NCBI GenBank assembly: GCA_017398125.1
Contig: JAFQHE010000070.1
Span: 62,001-126,000, forward strand
Direction of reading: 5' to 3'
Length of the DNA: 64,000 bases
Source: Bacteroidales bacterium
GTDB taxonomy: Bacteria > Bacteroidota > Bacteroidia > Bacteroidales > UBA932
Shown here: positions 28,375 through 37,345 of the stretch, piece by piece
Layout of the letters: each line of letters begins with the position of its first letter
How positions within the stretch are numbered: the first letter of the stretch is position 1
Program-made: the position numbers and the translations under genes
Notes under the pieces: model-generated
Database searches by the model: none
Seen by the model: only the letters and a program-made list of their open reading frames with translations
What the model was told of the DNA's origin: nothing

Positions 28375-29103
28375 ATGAAACACGCATTAGTTACAGGCGG
28401 AAGCCGCGGAATTGGAAGAGCTGTAAGTGTAAAGCTTGCATCTATGGGATATAATGTCATTATAAACTATGTATCAAATGAGGCCCAGGCCCAGGCTACA
28501 GTAAAGATGGTTGAAGAGGCGGGAGGCACAGGAGAACTTTTGAAATTTGATGTATCAAACCTTGAAGAGACAGTTGAGGCAATCACAGGTTGGCAAGCTG
28601 CCCATAAAGGAGAGTACATAGAGGTTGTTGTAAACAATGCCGGCATCAGAAAAGACAATATCCTGCCACTTATGCCATCAGAAGACTGGTACAAGGTTCT
28701 TGGTATAGGACTTAACGCATTCTATAATGTTACACAACCACTTATCCAGCCAATGTTGAGAAAGAAATTTGGCAGGGTTATAAATATGGCCTCACTCAGC
28801 GGATTAAAAGGCCTTCCCGGACAAACAAACTACTCGGCTGCTAAAGGTGGCATAATTGCAGCTACAAAAGCTTTGGCACAGGAGGTTGGCAAGAGAGGTG
28901 TTACAGTAAATGCCATTGCCCCCGGCTTTATAAAGACCGATATGGTTGAAGGTCTTAATGAAGAGGAGCTTGTTGCCCAGATCCCTGCCGGAAGATTCGG
29001 CAATCCTGAAGAGGTGGCTGCACTTGTAGGATTCCTTGCATCTAAAGATGCCTCATATATCACAGGAGAGGTCATTTCAATCAATGGCGGCCTCTATTCA
29101 TAG
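28375..29103 (+). CDS. 3-oxoacyl-ACP reductase (FabG-like SDR)
   Basis: A 242-aa short-chain dehydrogenase/reductase of FabG type. The NADPH motif TGGSRGIG is at residues 7-14, NNAGIRKD at about 87-94, and the catalytic Ser-Tyr-Lys is S140, Y153, K157. The C-terminal GxxIxxNGGLY is intact. It would reduce the 3-ketoacyl-ACP made by the cluster ketosynthase (the ApeQ role). It stands 108 nt after the FAD oxidoreductase and 60 nt before lolA, same strand. The first codons MKHALVTGG give the normal family start. Confidence 0.88.
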   Translation: MKHALVTGGSRGIGRAVSVKLASMGYNVIINYVSNEAQAQATVKMVEEAGGTGELLKFDVSNLEETVEAITGWQAAHKGEYIEVVVNNAGIRKDNILPLMPSEDWYKVLGIGLNAFYNVTQPLIQPMLRKKFGRVINMASLSGLKGLPGQTNYSAAKGGIIAATKALAQEVGKRGVTVNAIAPGFIKTDMVEGLNEEELVAQIPAGRFGNPEEVAALVGFLASKDASYITGEVISINGGLYS

Positions 29104-29163
29104 TCGGAACAACCGGATTGTCGGGAAGAGAAGAGAACCCAATTTAAGAAAAGTAAGAAGATC

Positions 29164-29760
29164 ATGAAGAAGATTTTTATAACAATGATTGCTGCATTGC
29201 TCTGCAGCATTGGAGCATTTGCTCAATATGCACCTGAGTGCAAGGCTGCAATTGACAAGATTGCAGCAACAAATGCAAAGTTCACAACAGTAACATGTCC
29301 TTTCACACAAACCAAGCATATGGTTATGATGGAGAATGAGCTTGTAAGTAAAGGTAACCTTACCTATACACGTCCCGACGGACTCAAAATGGAGTACACC
29401 TCCCCTGCCGGAGATCTGCTTGAAATAAGTGGAGACAACATAACCATGGTAAGAGGCAAAAGAACAAACAAAATCTCCACAAAAACCGACAGCCGTATGG
29501 GGAACCTCAAAAATACGCTGCTGTTGAGCGTAGGAGGAGATGTTGATGGTGTGGTAAAGGAGAATGCCGCCGAAGTACAGTTTATTGAGACTCCACAATA
29601 CTACGTCTTCATTTTGACCAAAGGCAAAGGTGCAAAGAGCCAGTATGTAAAACTTGAGTTGAGCTACAGCAAGAAAGACCACACTTTGTGTGTAATGAAG
29701 ATGGAAGAGGCCAACGGCAACTTCACAGTCTATGACACACCGGTAAAACAGATGAAATAA
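29164..29760 (+). CDS. LolA-like outer-membrane lipoprotein carrier
   Basis: A 198-aa protein with a clear signal peptide (about 1-21, ending SIGAFA) and the half-barrel LolA fold signatures FTQTKHM and YTRPDGLKMEYTSP (about 45-80). Periplasmic LolA homologues commonly sit in aryl-polyene clusters beside MMPL exporters and are believed to carry the hydrophobic product across the periplasm. It ends the operon and is followed by a bidirectional terminator. A housekeeping LolA role cannot be excluded without the rest of the genome. Confidence 0.82.
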   Translation: MKKIFITMIAALLCSIGAFAQYAPECKAAIDKIAATNAKFTTVTCPFTQTKHMVMMENELVSKGNLTYTRPDGLKMEYTSPAGDLLEISGDNITMVRGKRTNKISTKTDSRMGNLKNTLLLSVGGDVDGVVKENAAEVQFIETPQYYVFILTKGKGAKSQYVKLELSYSKKDHTLCVMKMEEANGNFTVYDTPVKQMK

Positions 29761-29795
29761 CACTTGGTCATAAAGACCCCGCGTTTTAAAATGGA

Positions 29796-29834
29796 ATGCC
29801 CCCTAAAAGCTTTTGAATAACTTTCGGGGGGCAT
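29796..29834. terminator. Bidirectional terminator between lolA and the phosphatase gene
   Basis: ATGCCCCC with TAAAAG pairs with CTTT-C-GGGGGCAT across an 11-13 nt loop. T-rich sequence lies on both sides (plus side ATCATTTTGATTTT; minus side CCATTTTAAAA). It separates convergent genes. Confidence 0.65.
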
Positions 29835-29914
29835 ATCATTTTGATTTTACAATGAGTCTGACTAAAAGTCCTCCTCATCAATATTGCTGATCTCCTACCT
29901 GAGATTACAGGAGC

Positions 29915-30388
29915 TTATACTCTTGAAAGAATCTGGGGCATTGCATCTTCAAGCATATCAAGAACAAGCGAGAAGCCGTCGGGACCACCATAATATGGAT
30001 CAGGCACCTCAGTCATCTTGTTTTTCTCCATAAATCTGGCTGATGAAAAATCTGTAAGCTTGCAAAGTTTCTTGTTGTGCTCATAAGTACGGCATAGGGT
30101 ACGCAAGTCTGATACGTTCTTGTTATCCATAGCAATAACACAGTCAAAACGGTCAAAATCCTGAGATGAAACCCTTCTTGCAATTGAATCCACAACATAA
30201 CCGCGCTCTGCAGCTGCAGAAATCATCCTGCTGTCGGCAGGCTCACCTACATGGCAACCAATAACTCCCGCAGAATCAACCATATATTGGCTCTCCAAAC
30301 CCTTATCTGCAATATACTTCTTTAAAACGGCCTCAGCAGCGGCAGATCTGCAGATATTACCCATACACACAAACAATATTTTCTTCAT
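29915..30388 (-). CDS. Low-molecular-weight protein-tyrosine-phosphatase
   Basis: A 157-aa LMW-PTP. The phosphate-binding loop C-x5-R is CMGNICRS (C8 to R14), and the general-acid Asp is in VPDPYYGG near residue 128. The start is MKKILFVCMGN at 30388 because the P-loop normally lies within the first 15 residues; an in-frame ATG at 30430 would add 14 residues. Family members remove phosphate from tyrosine, in bacteria often on polysaccharide-export kinases, or from arginine. No partner kinase is present nearby. Confidence 0.9.
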   Translation of the reverse strand: MKKILFVCMGNICRSAAAEAVLKKYIADKGLESQYMVDSAGVIGCHVGEPADSRMISAAAERGYVVDSIARRVSSQDFDRFDCVIAMDNKNVSDLRTLCRTYEHNKKLCKLTDFSSARFMEKNKMTEVPDPYYGGPDGFSLVLDMLEDAMPQILSRV

Positions 30389-30441
30389 AAAACAGATGTT
30401 AAATTTTGGTGAACATTTGCCAAACGGCATTTTAAGTGGAG

Positions 30442-30468
30442 CAAAGATAATAAATTATCGTACATTTG
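30442..30468. promoter_or_regulatory. Mirror-image divergent -7 elements, phosphatase and antiporter
   Basis: CAAAGATA (30442-30449; minus-strand TATCTTTG) and TACATTTG (30461-30468, plus) face opposite ways 11 bp apart, one for each divergent gene. The arrangement matches that at 7275-7302. Confidence 0.5.
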
Positions 30469-30543
30469 CATTCAGTTAAAAGATTCAAATCAAAAAAGAT
30501 ATCAACAACTATAATTACTAATCATAATTGACTGATTTACAAT

Positions 30544-31536
30544 ATGATAAATATTATTATACTTATAGCAGGCCTGACTCTTATACTTTTGGGAGCCAAC
30601 TACCTTGTTGATGGTGCAAGCGCAATCGCAAAAAGATGGGGCATCTCTGAATTTGTTATTGGAATGACAATAGTAGGAATTGGAACCTCAACTCCGGAGA
30701 TGGTGGTAAGTTTTCTCTCTGCAGCTCAGGGAAATGCCGATATCGCAGTGGGAAATGTAATGGGATCAAATCTCTTCAATATTTTTATGATTTTGGGTAT
30801 TACCGCACTTATAATGCCACTCCCGCTAACTGGCAACAACATCAAAAAAGATATTCCATTTGCACTGCTTGCTGCGTTAACCCTTTTATTTACAGGTTTG
30901 GACACCATTTTGGATGGTGCTCCTGCAAATATCATCAGCCGTACCGACGGCCTTATGCTCCTCAGCATGTTTGGAGTATTTATGGCCTACACAATATACT
31001 CGTCTCAGAGCCAAAGTGCTTCAGCGGCCCAACCAAACGGCAATACAACAGAGACTGCCACTGCTGAAGGGGAGATAAAACAACGTCCGATATGGCTTGC
31101 CTTGATAATGGTTGTAGGAGGTTTGGCGGGCCTTGTATATGGTGGAGAGCTCTTTGTATCCTCTGCCAGCACACTTGCAAAGATGCTCGGCGTATCTGAT
31201 GCTGTAATAGCAGTAACCATAATGGCAGGCGGAACATCACTTCCTGAACTTGCATCATGCGTAGTAGCAGCAATGAAGAAGAATGCAGACCTCGCACTCG
31301 GTAATGTAATCGGTTCCAACGTGGCAAACATATTCCTTATCCTGGGAGGAAGTGCAGTAATTCATCCATTGGGAATGAACAATATAGGCAATCTTGACTT
31401 TGGCACACTACTGCTTGCAACAGTGTTACTTTTTGTAACAGCATTCACCTTTAAGAAACGCACTCTTGACCGTGCCGAAGCGGTTATATTCGTACTACTT
31501 TACATAGGCTACATTATCTTGACTTTAAATAAATGA
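30544..31536 (+). CDS. Calcium/sodium antiporter of the YrbG family
   Basis: A 330-aa inner-membrane cation/Ca exchanger with about ten membrane segments in two inverted halves. Each half carries the alpha-repeat signatures (GIGTSTPEMVVSF...GNVMGSNLFNIF near residues 43-80, and GGTSLPELASC...GNVIGSNVANIF near 230-265). The two halves are joined by a Ser/Ala/Thr/Asn-rich low-complexity loop (about residues 153-178) that looks like a lineage-specific insertion. It exchanges Na+ or K+ for Ca2+ by family analogy. Confidence 0.88.
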   Translation: MINIIILIAGLTLILLGANYLVDGASAIAKRWGISEFVIGMTIVGIGTSTPEMVVSFLSAAQGNADIAVGNVMGSNLFNIFMILGITALIMPLPLTGNNIKKDIPFALLAALTLLFTGLDTILDGAPANIISRTDGLMLLSMFGVFMAYTIYSSQSQSASAAQPNGNTTETATAEGEIKQRPIWLALIMVVGGLAGLVYGGELFVSSASTLAKMLGVSDAVIAVTIMAGGTSLPELASCVVAAMKKNADLALGNVIGSNVANIFLILGGSAVIHPLGMNNIGNLDFGTLLLATVLLFVTAFTFKKRTLDRAEAVIFVLLYIGYIILTLNK

Positions 31537-31624
31537 CAGGTCAAATTGTGGATAATTTCATTGCCCTACAATTGTTTGTTTAGAGCAAATGACTTTACTT
31601 TGTAAAGGATTAAATATATGAATT

Positions 31625-33196
31625 ATGAGTATAGGGTATTTGGCCATTGGAGTAGTGGTTCTGCTTTTGGTTGCGGTAATTTTTATGCTTTTTAAAGTTC
31701 TGGATGGCAAAAAAAAGAGTGAAGAGTTCATTGCCGGACAGAGCATCAGACTGCAGATATTTGAAGATGAACTTAAGGAGTTCGGCAAAAGTATGCAGAG
31801 TTTCAGTGAGGGAATGCAGCAGTTGGCAAACCGGCAGCAGAATTTTGGTGAGCAGTTCAGGGAGTTTGAGCGGGAATACAGAGAGGCCGACGCCGCAGCA
31901 AGAAAAGAGCTCAGAGATACCCAGACACAAGTTTTTGCCATAATGAACAAGAGCCAGAAAGACTCTTTTGAACAACTTGACAAGAGTCAGAAAGACTCCT
32001 TTGCCCAATTGGATAAAACACAGAAAGAGGCCTTTGCCATTATAGACAAGACCCAAAAAGAGTCTCTTGCCCAACTTGAGAAATCACAAAGGGAGTCTTT
32101 TGAACTGATTGAAAAGGCCCAGAGGGAGTCAAATTTGCAGCTTGAAAAATCGCAAAGGGAATCTTTTGCACAGTTGGAAAAATCTCAGAGGAGTTCTTTG
32201 GAGCAGTTTGACAAGACGCAGAAGGAGAGTCTTGAGAGATTGGACAAAACACAGAACCAATTGATAAAAAGCACCGATGACCGCCTTGAAAATATAAGGA
32301 TTACAGTTGCCGAGAAACTTGACAAAACTCTTACAGAAAGGCTTGGAAAGAGTTTTGAGACCGTAGGCAAGCAGCTCAATGAGGTACAGCAGGGATTGGG
32401 CGAAATGAAAAATCTTGCACAGGATGTGGGTGGTCTGAAAAAGGTTCTCAGCAATGTAAAAATGCGTGGAGGACTTGGAGAAATACAGCTGCAGATGCTG
32501 TTGGAAAACATTCTTGCCCCAGACCAGTATTCAGCCAATGTCATAACCAGAAAGGGGAGCCGCGACGTGGTGGAGTTTGCTGTAAAATTGCCTGGCAGTT
32601 CAGATGAAATTCCAAATATCTGGCTTCCGATTGATGCAAAATTTCCTAAAGACGTTTACGAAAAATTACAGAACGCATACGATTTGGCAGACCCTGTTGC
32701 TGTTGAGGCCGCCCAAAAAGAGCTCGATGCAGCAATAAAGCTCAATGCAAAAGAGATCTCAAGCAAGTATGTTGAGCCTCCATACACCACCAATTTTGCA
32801 ATCATGTTCCTTCCATTTGAAGGAATCTACGCAGAGGTGGTACGCAAGGCTGAATTACTTGAACAGATACAACGCCAATACAATGTAATTATCACAGGAC
32901 CAACAACTTTGGCCGCAATACTGAACAGTCTGCAAATTGGCTTCAAAACTTTGGCAATACAGAAACGCAGCAGTGAAGTATGGGAGACACTTGGTGCTGT
33001 AAAGACCGAATTCGACACCTTTGGTGGATTGCTTGACAAAGCCAAGAACAAGATCCAGGGAGGTCTGAACGACATGGATACCCTCATTGGAACCCGCACA
33101 CGCGCCATACAGCGCAAATTGCGCTCGGTTGAGAGTCTTGAACCGGAAGAAAGCAGAAAACTGCTGGGGTCTAACTCAGAGGTTCCAACGGTTTGA
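31625..33196 (+). CDS. rmuC: DNA recombination protein RmuC family
   Basis: A 523-aa protein with an N-terminal membrane segment (about 4-24), a long coiled-coil region and the conserved RmuC nuclease-like domain (about residues 240-470; MRGGLGEIQLQMLLENIL, LPIDAKFPKDVYE, FLPFEGIYAEV). RmuC limits inversion of short repeats and recombination. The coiled coil contains ten consecutive 11-residue units of the type KSQKDSFEQLD (about 109-218). The last 26 nt overlap the convergent glycosyltransferase gene. Confidence 0.88.
   Translation: MSIGYLAIGVVVLLLVAVIFMLFKVLDGKKKSEEFIAGQSIRLQIFEDELKEFGKSMQSFSEGMQQLANRQQNFGEQFREFEREYREADAAARKELRDTQTQVFAIMNKSQKDSFEQLDKSQKDSFAQLDKTQKEAFAIIDKTQKESLAQLEKSQRESFELIEKAQRESNLQLEKSQRESFAQLEKSQRSSLEQFDKTQKESLERLDKTQNQLIKSTDDRLENIRITVAEKLDKTLTERLGKSFETVGKQLNEVQQGLGEMKNLAQDVGGLKKVLSNVKMRGGLGEIQLQMLLENILAPDQYSANVITRKGSRDVVEFAVKLPGSSDEIPNIWLPIDAKFPKDVYEKLQNAYDLADPVAVEAAQKELDAAIKLNAKEISSKYVEPPYTTNFAIMFLPFEGIYAEVVRKAELLEQIQRQYNVIITGPTTLAAILNSLQIGFKTLAIQKRSSEVWETLGAVKTEFDTFGGLLDKAKNKIQGGLNDMDTLIGTRTRAIQRKLRSVESLEPEESRKLLGSNSEVPTV
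31949..32278 (+). repeat. Ten tandem 33-nt units in rmuC
   Basis: Ten direct 33-nt coding units give 11-residue peptides with pattern K-[ST]-Q-[KR]-x-[SA]-x-x-x-[LIF]-[DE]. The DNA copies are diverged but in register, consistent with expansion by slippage or unequal crossing-over. A hendecad (11-residue) period fits a nearly straight or slightly right-handed coiled coil. Confidence 0.8.
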
Positions 33197-34109
33197 AAGA
33201 GGTAGGTGAATAGACTTTTATTAGGTTCAGCTTACCAAGCAGCCATTTTACCCTCTCCCTGAATGTAAGTGGGGCAAGGCTCTGCTTGTTCCATTTGGTC
33301 ATTGCCTTATACTTCAGAAACTCGCCCTTGTACGGGTGGACACACCTCTTGAACCATGGCTTAATTGCAAGGTAATGTATTATTACAGGATCTTTTTCTG
33401 CTTCAAGAATCTCCTTTTCATATTTTTCCAAAGAGAGAGACGGCACCGTATATATAAAACCATCCTGAAAATTATAGGTTAGAGGGAAGAGCTTCTTGCG
33501 CTCCCTCAAGACATAATTCAATATATCCTGATCATGGAATTTTATTCTGTCGGGATAATTCTGTGCAAACTCAAAACACTCTCCAAGTATATTGTGTTCT
33601 CTCCAATACTTGAGGTTAATGAGCAGAACACCTGCATTGAAATAGCCTAACCGTTCAGAATACCTCAATCTGTTGAAAATGGTAATCAAACCTGATGACA
33701 TATCTGTTACAGCGCCAACAGCATAATCTTCTATATCTGAATCATAAAATGGCATGAGATTACCACGAACAATTATGTCGGCATCAAGATATAGAATCTT
33801 ATCAATCTTCTCCGGCAAAATCAAAGGCAAAAGAAGTCTGTAATATGTAGCAATGGTAATGTGTCCCGGCTGACCGGCTTTTCCAACTGTAAAACTGCTT
33901 AACATCTGCTCATCTACGCCATAGAACAATATTTTATTACCATATTTTTCAACAATCTGAGTAAGATCATCCTTATCCTGACAAGTTACATTAGGATTGC
34001 AGACTATATGAAACGCAATTTGAGCATCCGGATTATTGATGCAAATTGAGGTAATGAGAACGCCCGCAGGCATTACATAATTACGGTCTATACAACAGAC
34101 AATATTCAT
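33171..34109 (-). CDS. Glycosyltransferase family 8
   Basis: A 312-aa GT8 retaining glycosyltransferase like lipopolysaccharide glucosyl/galactosyltransferases. The metal-binding DxD is D109-A-D111 in KILYLDADIIVRG; a second conserved region is FNAGVLLINLKYWRE (about 163-177), and HYLAIKPW (about 257-264) holds the C-terminal His. It is the last gene of the polysaccharide locus, 50 nt after the flippase. The donor is probably UDP-glucose or UDP-galactose, consistent with galE in the same locus. Base composition resembles the chromosome more than the AT-rich middle of the locus. Confidence 0.85.
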   Translation of the reverse strand: MNIVCCIDRNYVMPAGVLITSICINNPDAQIAFHIVCNPNVTCQDKDDLTQIVEKYGNKILFYGVDEQMLSSFTVGKAGQPGHITIATYYRLLLPLILPEKIDKILYLDADIIVRGNLMPFYDSDIEDYAVGAVTDMSSGLITIFNRLRYSERLGYFNAGVLLINLKYWREHNILGECFEFAQNYPDRIKFHDQDILNYVLRERKKLFPLTYNFQDGFIYTVPSLSLEKYEKEILEAEKDPVIIHYLAIKPWFKRCVHPYKGEFLKYKAMTKWNKQSLAPLTFRERVKWLLGKLNLIKVYSPTSFKPLEPLS

Positions 34110-34159
34110 AGATAAATCAGTTTATATCAAACTACTAAGGCAAAAAGCTCCACACTCAA

Positions 34160-35596
34160 TCAATGCTTGCGGAACAGGTCTCTTGCCATTTTAATTTCAC
34201 TCTTGCAGAAAAACAGCAAGGTCAACATATATACAATAGCACCCACCAGCACACCGCCAAACAACTCCACATAGATATTCTCAAAAATATACATCCATAC
34301 CAAAACAGCACCACCCATAAGAAGTGACTGGAGCAACACCGGCAGAATTGTCTTTACATGGTTAAAGAAGGTTATCTCGGGCAAAATGCGTTTTGTATAT
34401 TGCGTTATGATAATCATATCAATAAAAGAGTAGCAAAGCAATCCATAACACATCACTTTTACTCCAAACGGAATTGTTACTGCCAATATTATTATGGCAA
34501 CGACCTTTTTTACTATCTCCGCACTCAACATGAGGTCGCTCCGGTGCTTTACATTCAATACAGAGCAGGTCAAATTCATTACAGGATCCCACATGTACGC
34601 TATTGACAATATCTGCAGATAAGGCACGCACGGCAGCCACTTTTCTGAAAGTACAAGCAGCACTGCAGGCTCCGCCACAACGGCAAGCCCGACCATAAGC
34701 GGAAAAACAATCAGCGAACTGAGCCTTATATAGAGATAGAACTTGTCGGTAACCCTACGGTCATTATCCTGAACCTCACAAAGAATAGGATACAGCACCC
34801 TGTTGAGAATACCTGTAATGTTCAAAGAGGGCAATTTTGAGATGCTTGATGCCTTTGAAAAGAGTCCCAACTCCGAAGCATTGAATGCTTTGCCAATCAC
34901 AAGTGTATATAGATTTGTATAAACAGTGTGCAGCAATCCACTGGCCAAAAGTTTTGAGCCGAAAGAGAAGAGGCTCCTGAATGAACTTGCAGAGAACACC
35001 CAAGAGGGATGCCACCTTACCAAGGTCCACAACAGAACGGTTCCAATAGCAGAATTGAGCAGTGACTGCACAACCAATGCCCAAACTCCATAACCTGTAT
35101 AGGCCATATACAATGCAACCAAGCCGCTGATGAGAACACTTATAACTGAGATTACCGCCTGCAATTTGAAATTGATTGCAACAGTAAGAATTGTTCTTTG
35201 GACTATAGCAAAAGAGTTTATTATAAGAGTCAAACCCCACCAAACTATAATCTCTTGCAATATAGGCTGCTCATAAAACTCCGCAATAAACGGCGATGCC
35301 AGCACCATAAGCAGATACATGACCACACCAACAGCAATATTGAAATAGAAAACTGTAGAGTAATCTGTTTGGGTCCTGCCCTGCTTCTGAATAAGAGCAT
35401 TACCGAACCCGGAATCGATGAAACACTGCGCAATAGCCATAAAAATAGCCAACATTGCAATAAGTCCGTAATCCGACGGCAACAGCAACCTGGCAATAAT
35501 CAGCTGCAACAGAAAATTGATTCCCTGCACAGAAAAGCGCTCCACAGCACTCCATGCAACCCCTACAAAAGTCCTATTTTTTCCAGCACCAGCCAT
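34160..35596 (-). CDS. Lipopolysaccharide/oligosaccharide flippase (Wzx type, MOP superfamily)
   Basis: A 478-aa polytopic membrane protein with about 12-14 hydrophobic segments. The N-terminus (VGVAWSAVERFSVQGINFLLQLIIARLL) and QKQGRTQTDYSTVFYFNI match the polysaccharide-export/MOP flippases that move undecaprenyl-linked repeat units across the inner membrane. It works with the Wzy-type polymerase at 40793-42181. It is close in style to the WzxC/TuaB group. It lies between wbuC (119 nt upstream) and the GT8 gene. Confidence 0.85.
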   Translation of the reverse strand: MAGAGKNRTFVGVAWSAVERFSVQGINFLLQLIIARLLLPSDYGLIAMLAIFMAIAQCFIDSGFGNALIQKQGRTQTDYSTVFYFNIAVGVVMYLLMVLASPFIAEFYEQPILQEIIVWWGLTLIINSFAIVQRTILTVAINFKLQAVISVISVLISGLVALYMAYTGYGVWALVVQSLLNSAIGTVLLWTLVRWHPSWVFSASSFRSLFSFGSKLLASGLLHTVYTNLYTLVIGKAFNASELGLFSKASSISKLPSLNITGILNRVLYPILCEVQDNDRRVTDKFYLYIRLSSLIVFPLMVGLAVVAEPAVLLVLSEKWLPCVPYLQILSIAYMWDPVMNLTCSVLNVKHRSDLMLSAEIVKKVVAIIILAVTIPFGVKVMCYGLLCYSFIDMIIITQYTKRILPEITFFNHVKTILPVLLQSLLMGGAVLVWMYIFENIYVELFGGVLVGAIVYMLTLLFFCKSEIKMARDLFRKH

Positions 35597-35715
35597 AATA
35601 AAATTAAAGATACGAAATTACTGAAATTATCATGCTTTGCAACTATTTTTTCTATCTCTCCATTATTGTAGACCTACCCAAATAGAAGTAATGATAACCA
35701 ATCTATCTATAATGT

Positions 35716-36114
35716 TCAGTATTGAATTAAAAACTCTTCAGTTCCATTAGGATCATACCTGCCATTTTTAAATTCAATTATTACGGAGCCTGATTCTAGA
35801 GACTTACACGTATGATACTGATTTATTGGCACATGAACCGCTATGCAAGCCGAACCTGCTTCCAATAAACAATGCCCTATTTCATTGCCCTCATTGTCAA
35901 AAAATATTTCTTCAACTCTTCCCCTCAACACCACAACATCCTCAGATGTTTCCCTGTGTCTATGAACTGGAATTACAGTTCCAGGCTCCAAGGCATTGAG
36001 CATTCGCATTGAATTATCATCTTCACTATCCCTCAAATCATAATGGAACCTCAAACGGCTTGAGTCCTTGGCCTTCTGGGTCAATTCATCCAACAAAATA
36101 TTATCTATACGCAT
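35716..36114 (-). CDS. wbuC: WbuC-family cupin metalloprotein
   Basis: A 132-aa single-domain cupin. HRHRETSEDVVVLRG (about residues 49-63) supplies the metal-binding histidines and Glu, and the second cupin motif is near residues 88-101 (AVHVPINQYHTC). WbuC proteins occur in O-antigen clusters beside WbuB and the L-FucNAc pathway, but their reaction is not established. Here it starts 3 nt after the WbuB-like glycosyltransferase stop, keeping the familiar wbuB-wbuC order. Confidence 0.8.
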   Translation of the reverse strand: MRIDNILLDELTQKAKDSSRLRFHYDLRDSEDDNSMRMLNALEPGTVIPVHRHRETSEDVVVLRGRVEEIFFDNEGNEIGHCLLEAGSACIAVHVPINQYHTCKSLESGSVIIEFKNGRYDPNGTEEFLIQY

Positions 36115-36117
36115 AAA

Positions 36118-37338
36118 CTACTCATTCAATAATTTTTCCAATACTGCCATATTCGATTCAAAAGAGAATTCCCTTTTTAAATATAAACCGGCATTACTAC
36201 CCATTTGTTTCAAATCCTCTTTATCCATAGTTGACATTCGGATAATTGTCTCAGCCAAGCAACTACTGTCTCCGGCCGGAACTGAAAAACCGCATTGGGC
36301 ATCACTTATAATATTTCCACCTTCTCCATTTATCATTGCCAAAATTGGCTTGCCGGCAGACATATATGCCTGCAGTTTTGCAGGGCAAGTAAGGTTGAAA
36401 ATCATACTGTCTTTCAATGCCAAATACAACACATCTGCTTTGGCAAAAAATTGTCCCATTGACTCCAATGGATGTCGACCTACGCAATGAACCATTTTTT
36501 CCAAGCCATTGCTGCGCACATACTCTTCTACCCAAGATTTCTTTCTGCCATCACCAACCAGAATCAAATGTATATTGTCATGCCCTTTATCATACAATAA
36601 TTTTATGGCAAGCAATGTATGTTCAAAGTCCTGCGCTTCACCTATATTGCCGGCAAACATGATTTTAAAACCATGGGGCAATTCAGGCAAAATATAATCT
36701 TTATTGGAAGCCAAACTGGCTTCTGCCCAATTAGGGAAATATACTATCTTATTTGCAAAATCACCTTTAGCACAAATAGAACTTTTGAATCCATTTGAAC
36801 TGATAAGTATTTTATCAGATTTCCGGTATATTAACTTTGCCAACTGCTCAAAAAATCCCAGTATTTTCTTATTATTAATACCACCGGCAACTTGCAAACT
36901 CTCTGGCCATAAATCCAACACCCAAAATAACAATTGCGTTTTAGGGCAGAAGAATTTAATAACCAATGCAGGTATGCCTACGGTTATGGGACTTGTTTCA
37001 TGTACAAGAATTGCATCAAATCTTTTAAATGACAAAAAGAGTGCCCATAAAGATGCTGTAAATGCAAAACTCAAATAATTAAGTGCCAACCTTATACCAC
37101 TGCCATTTCCTCTTGGTATAACGGCCGTTCTAATTATTCTAACACCATTGACTAATTCTCTTCTCTTACTGAATAAACCATATCCTTTAAAAAATTTACC
37201 GCCCGGATAATTGGGAATATCACTTAAAACAGTAACCTCATATCCCCTTTGGGCCAATTCAAATGCAACATCATTGCACTTAAAATCCTCCGGGTAAAAA
37301 TGAGGCGATATTAACAATATTTTCTTTCCAGTTTTCAT
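36118..37338 (-). CDS. wbuB: WbuB-like glycosyltransferase (GT4), probable L-FucNAc transferase
   Basis: A 406-aa GT-B glycosyltransferase. The N-terminal donor-independent half starts ILLISPHFYPEDFKCNDVAFELAQRG, and the C-terminal half has FAGNIGEAQDFEHTL and CPAKLQAYMSAGKPILA, the WbuB form of the GT4 donor site. WbuB proteins transfer N-acetyl-L-fucosamine in E. coli O-antigens such as O26. Presence of fnlABC and wbuC in the same operon supports that substrate. It lies 7 nt after the upstream glycosyltransferase. Confidence 0.78.
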   Translation of the reverse strand: MKTGKKILLISPHFYPEDFKCNDVAFELAQRGYEVTVLSDIPNYPGGKFFKGYGLFSKRRELVNGVRIIRTAVIPRGNGSGIRLALNYLSFAFTASLWALFLSFKRFDAILVHETSPITVGIPALVIKFFCPKTQLLFWVLDLWPESLQVAGGINNKKILGFFEQLAKLIYRKSDKILISSNGFKSSICAKGDFANKIVYFPNWAEASLASNKDYILPELPHGFKIMFAGNIGEAQDFEHTLLAIKLLYDKGHDNIHLILVGDGRKKSWVEEYVRSNGLEKMVHCVGRHPLESMGQFFAKADVLYLALKDSMIFNLTCPAKLQAYMSAGKPILAMINGEGGNIISDAQCGFSVPAGDSSCLAETIIRMSTMDKEDLKQMGSNAGLYLKREFSFESNMAVLEKLLNE

Positions 37339-37345
37339 TGGTCAT

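Noticed and set aside
29098..29763. A 221-codon minus-strand frame
   Set aside because: It lies entirely antisense to the LolA-like gene, whose product has a signal peptide and family motifs; the frame is a shadow.
31949..32278. Regular 33-nt repeats that at first resemble a CRISPR array
   Set aside because: The units are directly adjacent without spacers, diverged between copies, and stay in frame as coding sequence of rmuC.
34776..35243. A 155-codon minus-strand frame inside the flippase region
   Set aside because: It is an alternative frame of the Wzx-type flippase gene, which has a complete membrane-protein pattern.
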